A program made the position numbers and the translations under genes. Below the pieces are notes generated by a model that saw only the letters and a program-made list of their open reading frames with translations, ran no database searches and was not told where the DNA came from. DNA of 64,000 bases from Corallococcus coralloides DSM 2259 (GTDB taxonomy: Bacteria; Myxococcota; Myxococcia; Myxococcales; Myxococcaceae). Positions 35,324 to 44,558 of this stretch are shown here, one piece after another (within the stretch, counting starts at the first letter, position 1; each line of letters opens with the position of its first letter). The DNA lies in NCBI RefSeq assembly GCF_000255295.1, contig NC_017030.1:3906001-3970000 (forward strand). The letters are read 5' to 3'.

Positions 35324-37090
35324 TCAGCTCGCTTCTTCCGGGAGCGCCGAGTCCCCGAACAGGGCCTTGCGCGTCTGGTACATCGCCTTGCGGGCCGCGG
35401 TGAGGACTTCCAGGGGCTGCGTCTTGTCCTCCACCACGCCCTGCAACATCTTGTAGGACTGGATGGAGCCCGCGCCGCCCAGGCCGGTGATGGCCAGCAG
35501 CTTGTCCTCCATCACCCGCCGCTTGTTGAGCAGCGACGGCTTCACCGCCAGCAACTGCTGCATCATGGACAGCGCGGAGGGCAGGTTGGTGGCCCCGATG
35601 GCCCCGTAGACGGCGGCCTTCTCGTCGGACGTCTTCTTGTCCCAGCCCGGGTCGCGCACCAGCCGCACCAGGTCCGTGAAGGCCTTCTCGCGGTCGAACT
35701 CCGGCAACAGCTTCGCGGCCAGCATGCGCACCTGGGAGACGCTGTCGGTGAGCGCATCCTGGATGATGCGCCGGGCCTCCGCCGTGCGGCCCCGCCCGAT
35801 GATCTGCATGACCTCCAGCTTCACCACCAGGTTGGGGCTCTTCATTACCTGGCCGAACATCTTGATCCGCTCCGGGTGGTTGCTCTTCTCCAGGATGTAG
35901 ACCATGTCGCGCACCGTCTGCGGCCGGTCTGACAGCAGGCGCGCGACGAAGGGCTCCGGCAGGTCGCGCGCGAACGTGGCCAGCACGTCGCCCAGGAGCA
36001 AGCGGTTCTCCGGCAGCTCGATGGTCTCCAGCACGCTGAGCAGCGGCAGCACCGAGTCCACGCCCAGCGCCTGCAGGTAGCGCGTCACGTCCTGCGGCTG
36101 CCGCGTGCGCGTCGTCTTCAGCGACTCGCCCATTCGCGTGAGGCGCTGCTCCTCGCCCATCTTGTGGAGGAAGTTGGTGAGCAGCCGCCCCAGGTCCTCG
36201 CCCCCTTCGCGCTGGGAGAGCGCGCGCAGCTTGAGGACGATCTGGTTCACCGTGGCGAAGTCGTCCTGGAGCAGCAGCATGTCCAACAGCTGCAGGAAGA
36301 TCTCCTCCAGCAGCGCCGCGTCATCCACGCCGCCTTCCACCACCTGGAACACCGCGCCCACCAGCTTCGGGAAGAGGCGCGCGTTCTCTTCTTCCGTGAT
36401 TTCGCGCTGGATGCGGGCCTTCAGGTCGTCCGAGGCGTGCCGGCCGCCCACGACGAGGCCGCGGATCTGCTCCACGCCGTCCAGCTTCGCGTCCAGGTCC
36501 TCCGCGGACACGCGCGCGAAGCGCAGGAAGTCATCCGAGTTCGTCTGGAGGCGGGAGTAGAGGTAGCCCACCACCTTGTCCACCTCCACCTGGACCTCGT
36601 CCTCGTTGGCTCCCTCCATGGAGAAGCCTTCCACCACCACGTACTCCACCTGCTGCATGCCCGCGCGCCACAGCTGCGCGAGCACGTCGTCCGCGCCGCG
36701 CTCCGGCTCCGACAGCGCGATGAGCGTGAGGGTGACGAGCTCCTCCAGCGGCAGCCCCGGGCGGAAGATGAGCTGGCGGATGCCGTCGCGGAAGAACTTG
36801 TAGGGGAGCGGCGACTCTTCAGAGAAGAGCGGCTCGCCGTACAGCATGAAGTTCTGCTGCTCCACCTTCAACGAAAGCGGCCCGAACTTCTCCGTGTACG
36901 TGGAGATGGCCTCCAGCGCCTTGGAGAGGAACTCCGGGAAGCGCGCCTCGTTGTGGCGGTACATGCCAATCTGCTTGATGCCCTTGAGCAGGTGGAACGC
37001 GAACGTCTTCGCCAGTTCCACCTTCTCGCGGACCTCCGGCGACTGTTCCGGCTCCGCGGTCGCGTCCGTGACTTTCTGGGGCTGTGCCAT
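35324..37090 (-). CDS. HEAT-repeat protein sharing the N-terminal module of its HD-GYP-like neighbour
   Basis: 588 residues, soluble. The first 120 residues (FAFHLLKGIKQIGMYRHNEA to GIRQLIFRPGL) correspond to the N-terminal region of the downstream HD-GYP-like protein (GLYMLVRSVKMYDPENAVFE to GGITLTKPV). The remainder is made of alpha-helical HEAT-like repeats (for example LEVMQIIGRGRTAEARRIIQ and SVSQVRMLAAKLLPEFDREK). Such repeats mediate protein-protein contact. Spacing to the next gene is 4 nt, so the pair is an operon and may form a complex. It diverges from the Bor-like lipoprotein gene. Confidence 0.78.
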   Translation of the reverse strand: MAQPQKVTDATAEPEQSPEVREKVELAKTFAFHLLKGIKQIGMYRHNEARFPEFLSKALEAISTYTEKFGPLSLKVEQQNFMLYGEPLFSEESPLPYKFFRDGIRQLIFRPGLPLEELVTLTLIALSEPERGADDVLAQLWRAGMQQVEYVVVEGFSMEGANEDEVQVEVDKVVGYLYSRLQTNSDDFLRFARVSAEDLDAKLDGVEQIRGLVVGGRHASDDLKARIQREITEEENARLFPKLVGAVFQVVEGGVDDAALLEEIFLQLLDMLLLQDDFATVNQIVLKLRALSQREGGEDLGRLLTNFLHKMGEEQRLTRMGESLKTTRTRQPQDVTRYLQALGVDSVLPLLSVLETIELPENRLLLGDVLATFARDLPEPFVARLLSDRPQTVRDMVYILEKSNHPERIKMFGQVMKSPNLVVKLEVMQIIGRGRTAEARRIIQDALTDSVSQVRMLAAKLLPEFDREKAFTDLVRLVRDPGWDKKTSDEKAAVYGAIGATNLPSALSMMQQLLAVKPSLLNKRRVMEDKLLAITGLGGAGSIQSYKMLQGVVEDKTQPLEVLTAARKAMYQTRKALFGDSALPEEAS

Positions 37091-37287
37091 GAAACCTGAA
37101 GAATCCGGAGGGGGCGGAAGGCCCCGGTGGGGGGAACCTCAGTGTACTCCCGTCCAGGGCCGGGTCCCAATTCGAGAAGCGCCCAGAATCCAGGGGGTTG
37201 GCGTGACACCTGGGCAACATGGGGCGGACTGGCGGTGAAGCCCCGGTGTGTTACGCAAGGGGCCCCTTGCAGTCCGGAGTCCCGTCC

Positions 37288-37620
37288 ATGAAGCGACTGG
37301 CCGCGTCCGCCCTGGTCCTGGCGTCCCTCACGGGGTGCTTCCGCATGAGCGTGCGCAGTCCGGCGCCGCGCGACGGTGCACCGGAGTCCCAGACGGGCGT
37401 GAGCCTGGTGGAGGGGCTGACGACGTCCAACGTGGCCGCGGCGGAGTGCCGGCATGGCCTGTCCCGGGTGGACGTGTACTGGCCGTGGTGGAGCCCGTTC
37501 GTCTACGCCTTCACCTTCGGCATCGTGACGCCGCTGCGCGCGGAGTACGTCTGCGCGAAGGGGTTGGCGGACGCTGCCGGCGGCGACACGGAGGTGCCGC
37601 CGTCGGTGCCCGGGCTTTGA
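37288..37620 (+). CDS. Bor-like outer-membrane lipoprotein
   Basis: 110 residues with a lipoprotein signal peptide: MKRLAASALVLASLTGCFRM, lipobox LTGC. The mature part resembles the phage lambda Bor/Iss family, whose hallmark is a C-terminal G(I/L)xTPLxAxxxCxK segment; here it is FGIVTPLRAEYVCAK, with an earlier Cys in AAECRHG positioned as in Bor. Lambda Bor and Iss are serum-resistance lipoproteins expressed by prophages. There is no other phage gene nearby, so this is either a domesticated moron or a chromosomal relative. ATG 37288 is chosen for the signal peptide. A strong hairpin follows the stop. Confidence 0.65.
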   Translation: MKRLAASALVLASLTGCFRMSVRSPAPRDGAPESQTGVSLVEGLTTSNVAAAECRHGLSRVDVYWPWWSPFVYAFTFGIVTPLRAEYVCAKGLADAAGGDTEVPPSVPGL

Positions 37621-37621
37621 C

Positions 37622-37663
37622 GGAAGACCTCCCCGCCGCGAACGAAGCGGGGAGGGTGCTTCC
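37622..37663. terminator. Bidirectional hairpin terminator
   Basis: Between the convergent lipoprotein and OPT genes, CCTCCCCGC (37628-37636) pairs perfectly with GCGGGGAGG (37647-37655), with an outer GGAAG/CTTCC pairing. No long U-tract, as is common in GC-rich genomes. Confidence 0.65.
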
Positions 37664-37668
37664 AGCCG

Positions 37669-40134
37669 TCAGTGCGACGGCGGCGGGGCTTCCGCGCCGC
37701 TCTTGCCCTTGAGGGCCGAGCGGAACAGCACCGCGGTGAGGACGGCGAAGAACGCCAGGCCCCAGACGTTGGACCAGGTCGGGTGCGCCAGCTCGCTCTC
37801 GCCTACGGCGTTGAGGAAGGAGCCCACCGCGCCTTCATGCCCGAAGAGGGCGGGCAGGTTGATGGCGCGCGTCCAGGCACCGTCGCTGGCGATTTCAAGG
37901 AAGGCAATCAGCACGCCCGCGATGGAGCCGCCCGCGATGTAGCCGGAGGACATCAGCGTGCCGGGGGAGAACTCGGACTCCGCCGCGGTGCCGCCGCGCA
38001 GCTTGTCCACGAAGTGGCGCACCATGCCGCCCACGAAGATGGGCGCGCTGCTGCTGATGGGCAGGTACACGCCCACCGCGAAGGGCAGCGAGGACACGCC
38101 GCACAGCTCCAGCATCAGGGCGATGAAGACGCCCAGCAGCACCAGGTCCCACGGCAGCCGCTGCGTGAGGATGCCGTCGATGATGAGCGCGAACAGCTGC
38201 GCCTTGGGCGCGGAGTAGCGGGTGAGCGTCTGGCCCTCGTACTCGCTGATGCGGCCACCGATGCCCGGGTCCACCACGTACTGGATGCTGCCCTGGTCAT
38301 CCACCAGGTAGCGGCCGGCGGGCACGGGCGTGTCCGCGCCGCGCACGAAGCCTTCCTTGTAGATGCGGTCCGGACCGGCGGTGATGGCGCCCGCGTCCGA
38401 CAGCTTCAGCGACGGGCCGTTGGCCGGCGCCAGCGTGAGGCCGGACAGCTGCTCGGGCGGCATCGGGCGCCAGCTGCGCAGTTCCAGCCCGCCGTCCACC
38501 GGCGCCATGTCCAGGCGCTCCGCCCACAGCGAGCGCTTGAGCTGCGCGGGCGTCATGCCGCGCTGGGTGAGCGCGTCCTGGGACACCGCCCAGCGCCAGG
38601 TGTGCTGGGTGCGCGTCTCCTGCGTCAGCTCCGTCACCTGCACGCCCGGGTGCGTCTCCGGGATGACCGCCGTGGCGCCCTGGTTGAGCAGCACCAGCAC
38701 CAGGCCGATGAACATCGCGCTGGTGAGCACGCCGACGAAGAGGGCGATCTGCTGCTTCTTGGGCGTGCCGCCCACGAGGAACGCCGTCTTCAAATCCTGC
38801 GCGGTGGTGCCGCCGTTGGACGCGGCGATGCCCACGATGGCCGCCGTGGTGAGCGCCATGAAGCGGTCCGGCGACGACGTCCAGCCGAAGAGCAGGTACA
38901 CGAGGCAGGTGACGAGCAGCGTGGCCACCACCATGCCGGAGATGGGGTTGGAGGAAGAGCCAATCTCACCGGTGATGCGCGCGCTCACCGTCACGAAGAA
39001 GAAGCCGAAGATGACGATGAGGATGGCGGAGATGAAGTTCACGTGCAGCGGCGGCGCCAGCCAGATGGCGAGGATGAGCAGCGCGCTGCCCACCAGCACC
39101 ACCGTGATGGGCAGGTCCTGATCCGTGCGCAGCACCGTGGGCAGGGCGCCCTGCGTGCGCGACTGGCGCAGCGTCTCCACGCTGCGCTTGAAGGCGCCCA
39201 CGATGGTGGGCAGGGAGCGGATGAGGCTGATGAGGCCGCCCGTCGCCACCGCGCCCGCGCCGATGTAGAGCACGTACGCGTTGCGGATCTGATCCGGCGA
39301 CATGTCCTTGATGAGCATCCCGTTGTGCACCAGCAGCGGCGTCTCCATGCCGCTGCCGAAGAAGGAGATCATCGGGATGAGGATGAGGTAGCTGAGCACG
39401 CCGCCGGCGAAGGTGATGCCCGCCACGCGCGGCCCGATGATGTAGCCCACGCCGAGCAGCTCCGGGGACACCTCCGTGGAGAGCGTCGCGGCCTTGAGCC
39501 CCTTGATGGGCGTGCCGATGGCCTCCTTGAAGAGCTTCATCCCGGAGTAGGCGAACTTGTAGACGCCGCCGATGATGAAACCCAGGATGACCGTGCGCGC
39601 GTTGGTGCCGCCCTGCTCGCCGACAATGAGCACGTCCGCGCTGGCGGTGCCCTCCGGGTAGGTGAGCTTGCCGTGCTCCTGGACGATGAGGCCCTGGCGC
39701 AGCGGAATCATCATCAGCACGCCCAGGACGCCGCCCAGCGCGGCGGTGAGGAACGCGTGCGTGAGGCTGATGTCGTAGCCCAGGATGAGCAGCGCGGGCA
39801 GCGCCGCCGCCACGCCGAACGCGAGCGACTCACCCGCGGAGCCCGTCGTCTGGACGATGGTGTTCTCCAGGATGCTGGAGCGCCCCAGGGCCCGGAAGAT
39901 GGCGATGGAGAGCACCGCCACCGGGATGGACGCGGACACCGTGAGGCCGACCTTGATGGCCAGGTACACGGATGACGCCGCGAACACGATGCCCAGCACC
40001 GACCCGAGCACCAGTCCGCGGATCGTCAGCTCCGCGGGCGACTGCTCGGGGGACACATAGGGTTTGTGCGGGGCACCATGCGCCTCCGCGAGGGGGACGC
40101 GATCATCGACGACCGGCGGGGAACCGTGGGACAA
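37669..40134 (-). CDS. OPT-family oligopeptide transporter
   Basis: 821 residues, polytopic inner-membrane protein with about 14-16 hydrophobic helices. Family features: ELTIRGLVLGSVLGIVFAASSVYLAIKVGL-like N-terminus in outline, IFRALGRSSILENTIVQTTGSAGES, and GFFFVTVSARITGEIGSSSNPISGM, the conserved OPT signature. It would import peptides or metal-chelate complexes by proton symport. Between two helices there is a soluble insert of about 165 residues (38210-38680), so the protein is longer than most of the family. The start codon is TTG (40134), with AGGAG eight nt upstream, supporting it. The rpoH-like gene lies 71 nt upstream on the same strand. Confidence 0.88.
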   Translation of the reverse strand: MSHGSPPVVDDRVPLAEAHGAPHKPYVSPEQSPAELTIRGLVLGSVLGIVFAASSVYLAIKVGLTVSASIPVAVLSIAIFRALGRSSILENTIVQTTGSAGESLAFGVAAALPALLILGYDISLTHAFLTAALGGVLGVLMMIPLRQGLIVQEHGKLTYPEGTASADVLIVGEQGGTNARTVILGFIIGGVYKFAYSGMKLFKEAIGTPIKGLKAATLSTEVSPELLGVGYIIGPRVAGITFAGGVLSYLILIPMISFFGSGMETPLLVHNGMLIKDMSPDQIRNAYVLYIGAGAVATGGLISLIRSLPTIVGAFKRSVETLRQSRTQGALPTVLRTDQDLPITVVLVGSALLILAIWLAPPLHVNFISAILIVIFGFFFVTVSARITGEIGSSSNPISGMVVATLLVTCLVYLLFGWTSSPDRFMALTTAAIVGIAASNGGTTAQDLKTAFLVGGTPKKQQIALFVGVLTSAMFIGLVLVLLNQGATAVIPETHPGVQVTELTQETRTQHTWRWAVSQDALTQRGMTPAQLKRSLWAERLDMAPVDGGLELRSWRPMPPEQLSGLTLAPANGPSLKLSDAGAITAGPDRIYKEGFVRGADTPVPAGRYLVDDQGSIQYVVDPGIGGRISEYEGQTLTRYSAPKAQLFALIIDGILTQRLPWDLVLLGVFIALMLELCGVSSLPFAVGVYLPISSSAPIFVGGMVRHFVDKLRGGTAAESEFSPGTLMSSGYIAGGSIAGVLIAFLEIASDGAWTRAINLPALFGHEGAVGSFLNAVGESELAHPTWSNVWGLAFFAVLTAVLFRSALKGKSGAEAPPPSH

Positions 40135-40205
40135 GCAGGCACTCCTGACAGGAAATCAGGGGGCCCGTTGTAGCAGGGTCTCCGCCGGGGCGCGAAAACA
40201 GCCCT

Positions 40206-41108
<903 letters not shown>

Positions 41109-41511
41109 ATCGGGCCTCCTGCCGCGGCGGAGGCGCTTGAAAGGTGCTCTGGGTTCAAGTCCTACAACTTGACGTGTCTGCCCTGAGCAACCGGGATGCC
41201 AACCAGGGTTGGATGTATTCGCGTGTGTCTCCGAGGGGTTGGAGGACGCAGGTGGGCGCCTCCTGGCAACGGTCTGTAACCGTTACCCGTGGCCGATAGG
41301 AAATCCGCGGGTCTGCGAGGGGAGAAAATGCACGGCGCACGGCCCTCGAGCGCACGTCGCCATGACGTTCGCGAATGGGTTTCGCTGAAACGCTTAATGG
41401 CGACGGGTGGCGAGGGTGGAGACATTTCTCCACCTCGGCCGGGCGTTCCTGGGGAGGGCGGGCGACCGGCGACGGAAGCCCGCTTCCGTCCGGAGGGCAC
41501 TTCTCTTCCGC
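41109..41511. other. Intergenic region upstream of the sigma-factor gene
   Basis: About 400 bp without a credible gene; short frames here have only low-complexity translations. It holds the rpoH-like leader with an SD (AGGAGG) and the inverted repeat TCAAGT-N6-ACTTGA at 41155-41172, a candidate operator. A weak -35/-10 pair (TTGCTC, 17 bp, TTGTAG on the minus strand) overlaps it. The rest, up to the transglutaminase stop at 41512, shows no structure I can interpret. Confidence 0.4.
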
Positions 41512-43581
41512 TCAGGAGGCGCGGGCGGTAGGGCCCGCCTGGCCGGCCGGCTTCGCGGCGCGGCGGGCGGCTTCAGCGTCCAGCGCGCGGCGCAAGGTGG
41601 CGAGCAGGTGCTCGGCCTCTCCCTCGCGCAGGGCTCGGCCGCCGAAGCGGGCCTCCAGGTAGCGGCGGGTGAGGGGCGTCAGCGCCAGCGCCAGCGGATG
41701 GCCTTCCCGCGCCAGGCGCGTGGTCAGGTCCTCCAGCGTCTCGTGTTCAAAGCGCGGCACGTGGGCCTTCTGGAGCACCGCGTCCACCCGGTCGAGGAAG
41801 CGCGTGGCCTCCAACACCGGGGCGCGGCCCGTCCAGCGGGAGACGAGGCGGCCCGCGCGCCAGACGACGAAGGCCACGACGGCGGCCGTCACCCACGCGC
41901 GCGGCGGGGGCAGGCGGCTGGGGGCCTGGTTCGCGGGGGCGCCGGCCGGACGGCGCGGCGGGCGGACCAGCTTGCTCGCCAGCTCGAACTGGTCGCGGAA
42001 GGAGTAGTCGACGACGGAGTTGCGCCAGCGCGCCTCCACCGCTTCATAGAGGGCGAGCAGCTGCTCCAGCAGCACGGAGCCCTGGCTCGGGCGGTTCGAC
42101 GGCGGCGTCGCGTCCACGGTGACGAAGCCGCGACCCGGGACGAGCACGTGCGTCCAGGCGTGTGCGTCGCCCGCGCGCAACAGGTAGCCGCCGTCCATGC
42201 GCGCGCCGCCGTAGAAGCCCGTGGCGAGCCGCGCCCCGATGCCCTGCGTGCGCAGCATCAGGGTGAGCGCGGTGGCGAAGTGCTCGCAGTGGCCCGCCTT
42301 GCGCACGAAGAGGAACTCCGCCAGCGGATCCTCCGGCGTGCCTGCCTGCTCCAGCGTGTACGCGTAGTCCCGCTGCAGGAAGGCGGCGAGCTTGCGCGCC
42401 GCGGCCAGCGGCTCCTTCTCTCCCTGGAGCACCCGCGCCGCGAGCTGGGCGACGCGCGCATCCAGGTGTTCGGGCAGCGCCAGGAGCTGGTCGCGCTCCG
42501 CCTGGACCAGGGCGGGGGACATGCCCGCCTTCGCCTCCGGCGGCAGGCTGTAGGCCTCGTAGGTGTACGAGGGCGCGGTGACGGTGAAGCGCACCTCGCT
42601 CCCGCCCTGGAGCTGCACCGGGCTGTATCGGGTGCCGGTGGGCGTGTGGGCCCTGGCGTTGCCCAGGCGCGAGGGCATCTCCAGCGCAATCAGCGTGCGG
42701 GCCCCGTACGCGGGCAGCAGCTCGATGCGCTGGTGGAGGAGCGTGTCGCTGGCGGGGCGCAGGGTGATCTGCCGCTCCGTCTGCTGCGCGCCGACGACGT
42801 TCGTCCACTCCATGCCGTCGAAGGTGTCGTAGGTGCGGCCCACCCAGTAGGCGTCCAGCGCTTCGCGGCCTGGATCCGGCGTGAGCGTGGCGCGCAGCAC
42901 CACGCGCGGGTTGCCCTTGATGGTGCCCGCGCCGCCCAGCCGCACGGTGTTGGAGTAGCCCGCGCTGCTCACCGCGCCGAAGCCCGGCGCCGAACGCGGC
43001 CCCACCATGGCCCAGTTGAGGCGGGGGAAGAGGACGAAGAAGGCCACCGCGCCGGCCACCGCGAACATCACGCCCGTGGACAGCGGCCGCAGCACCGCGC
43101 GCACCGGCACGGGCTCGCCGTCCGGCACCGCCGCCTCCACCACGCCCAGCGCCAGCGACAGGCTGGCCAGCACCCCGAAGGCGATGAGGAACAGCGCGTA
43201 GGACATGTCGCCCGACAGCGCCGCGCCACCGGCCACCATCAAGAGCCCCGTCAGGTGCGTCTGGCCCTCCGCCGAGGCATCAGGCGTGGACAGCATCCGC
43301 TGCGCGGCGATGAGGCTCGCGAAGGCGCACGCCGCCACCACCGCGTTCATCGCGCCGGCCGTCAGCTGGAGGCCCAGGAGCACCGCCGCGACCAGCAACC
43401 CCAGCGCGGACAGGCGGGAGAAGCGCGCGACGAGCCGCACGTTGCACAGCGCCAGCACCAGCGCCCCGATGAAGACGCCCAGCACCCACACGGGGAGCTG
43501 GCCGGACATGGCCATCGCGCCAAAGGCGGAGCCCACCGCCAGGTCGCGCAGGGCGAGCCGCAGCCTCAAGGGGCGCTTCAC
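41512..43581 (-). CDS. Membrane transglutaminase-like protein (TgpA type)
   Basis: 689 residues. N-terminal membrane part with five or six helices (MAMSGQLPVWVLGVFIGALV region through GVMFAVAGAVAFFVLF), then an exposed domain carrying the transglutaminase core with Cys in KAGHCEHFATA, His in DAHAWTHV and Asp in TVDATPP, the papain-like triad, and a C-terminal helix followed by a cytoplasmic tail (DUF4129-like). TgpA proteins are essential or growth-linked membrane enzymes of unknown substrate, usually encoded with MoxR and DUF58 genes as here. GTG 43581 overlaps the upstream TGA (GTGA), so the three genes are translationally coupled. Confidence 0.85.
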   Translation of the reverse strand: MKRPLRLRLALRDLAVGSAFGAMAMSGQLPVWVLGVFIGALVLALCNVRLVARFSRLSALGLLVAAVLLGLQLTAGAMNAVVAACAFASLIAAQRMLSTPDASAEGQTHLTGLLMVAGGAALSGDMSYALFLIAFGVLASLSLALGVVEAAVPDGEPVPVRAVLRPLSTGVMFAVAGAVAFFVLFPRLNWAMVGPRSAPGFGAVSSAGYSNTVRLGGAGTIKGNPRVVLRATLTPDPGREALDAYWVGRTYDTFDGMEWTNVVGAQQTERQITLRPASDTLLHQRIELLPAYGARTLIALEMPSRLGNARAHTPTGTRYSPVQLQGGSEVRFTVTAPSYTYEAYSLPPEAKAGMSPALVQAERDQLLALPEHLDARVAQLAARVLQGEKEPLAAARKLAAFLQRDYAYTLEQAGTPEDPLAEFLFVRKAGHCEHFATALTLMLRTQGIGARLATGFYGGARMDGGYLLRAGDAHAWTHVLVPGRGFVTVDATPPSNRPSQGSVLLEQLLALYEAVEARWRNSVVDYSFRDQFELASKLVRPPRRPAGAPANQAPSRLPPPRAWVTAAVVAFVVWRAGRLVSRWTGRAPVLEATRFLDRVDAVLQKAHVPRFEHETLEDLTTRLAREGHPLALALTPLTRRYLEARFGGRALREGEAEHLLATLRRALDAEAARRAAKPAGQAGPTARAS

Positions 43582-44558
43582 GCCGCCTCCCGGGAGTCCG
43601 TCCCTGCGTCCGCGCCCTCGAAGCCCACCCACGCGAGCGCCTGGAGGATGCGCCGCTCCTGCGAAGCCCCCGCGGCCGGCCGCAGCACGCGCTCCGGCAG
43701 CTGGAGGCCGACCTCATGCCCCGCGTCCAGGAGCTGGTGCGCCTGCGCGGCGACCTCCTCACAGCGGCGCTCCAGCGCATCGCCCGTGAGGCCCGTCTCC
43801 AGCGCGAGCTTCCAGACGCGGCGCTCCTCGCGCTCGCGCTCCACCTTCAGGAGGCGCCCCGCCGCGGCGCTCTTCAGCCAGTGGATGCGGCGCGCGTCCT
43901 CGTTCACAGCGAGCTCGCGCAGGCCCGCCACGTCGCCGGTGCCGTCCAGGTGGCGCGGGCTGCCCGCCTCGCCCCGGGGGCCCTTCTGCGCGGGCCCCGG
44001 TTCCTTGCAGGCGTAGCCGCGGCGCGGATACACGAGCAGCGTCCCCTCCAGGGAGAACACGCGCGTCTTGGCGAACAGGCCCAGCGGCCACGTGGTGGTG
44101 ACGCGCACGCCGGACAGGCGCACGGGGCCCCGGTGCGGCGCGGCCAGGTCCGCCCGGACGATGTGCTCCGTGCCCGCGGGCAGATGCCCCAGCCTCCCGG
44201 TGCCGGTGAGCGGGGAGAGGTCCTCGGAGAAGGTCAGCGCGAAGCCGTGCCCCTTCTTGCGCGACACCGCCCAGCGGTAGGCGAAGGGCTCGCGCGCGAA
44301 GGCCGCGTCCGCGCCCACCCGGCGCACCGTCAGGTCGCGCAGGCAGCGCTCCGACAGCACGCCGGACACCACCACCATGCTGAGCAGCAGGCCCAAGAGC
44401 AGGTAGAGCAGGTTGTTTCCGGTGTTGAGCGCGCCCAGCCCCACGCCGAACGTCACCACCAGGTACGTGCGGCCCGTCTTCGTCACCGACAGCGTGCGCG
44501 GTGGACGGAGCAGGGCGCGCAGCCGCGCCTTGAAGGGGGGACGGGCGGGGGCCTTCAC
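43578..44558 (-). CDS. DUF58 family membrane protein
   Basis: 326 residues. Two adjacent N-terminal helices (TYLVVTFGVGLGALNTGNNL, LLGLLLSMVVVSGVL), an immunoglobulin-like middle part and the DUF58 core GDVAGLRELAVNEDARRIHW followed by the LLKVERERE motif; this core resembles a von Willebrand A-type domain and is typically coupled to MoxR ATPases. GTG start at 44558 overlaps the MoxR TGA by 4 nt and its stop overlaps the TgpA start the same way. Probably a MoxR-dependent assembly or chaperone partner acting at the inner membrane; substrate unknown. Confidence 0.85.
   Translation of the reverse strand: MKAPARPPFKARLRALLRPPRTLSVTKTGRTYLVVTFGVGLGALNTGNNLLYLLLGLLLSMVVVSGVLSERCLRDLTVRRVGADAAFAREPFAYRWAVSRKKGHGFALTFSEDLSPLTGTGRLGHLPAGTEHIVRADLAAPHRGPVRLSGVRVTTTWPLGLFAKTRVFSLEGTLLVYPRRGYACKEPGPAQKGPRGEAGSPRHLDGTGDVAGLRELAVNEDARRIHWLKSAAAGRLLKVEREREERRVWKLALETGLTGDALERRCEEVAAQAHQLLDAGHEVGLQLPERVLRPAAGASQERRILQALAWVGFEGADAGTDSREAA

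Noticed and set aside
37669..40134. OPT transporter starting at an internal Met
   Set aside because: The TTG at 40134 has AGGAG at 8 nt and keeps the conserved N-terminal region.
41148..41170. tRNA T-arm-like sequence (GGGTTCAAGTCC)
   Set aside because: No acceptor, anticodon or D arm can be folded around it; it is part of the palindrome upstream of the sigma-factor gene.
41289..41531. 80-codon plus-strand frame in the sigma-factor upstream gap
   Set aside because: No ribosome site, Arg/Gly/Pro-rich, runs into the transglutaminase gene end.
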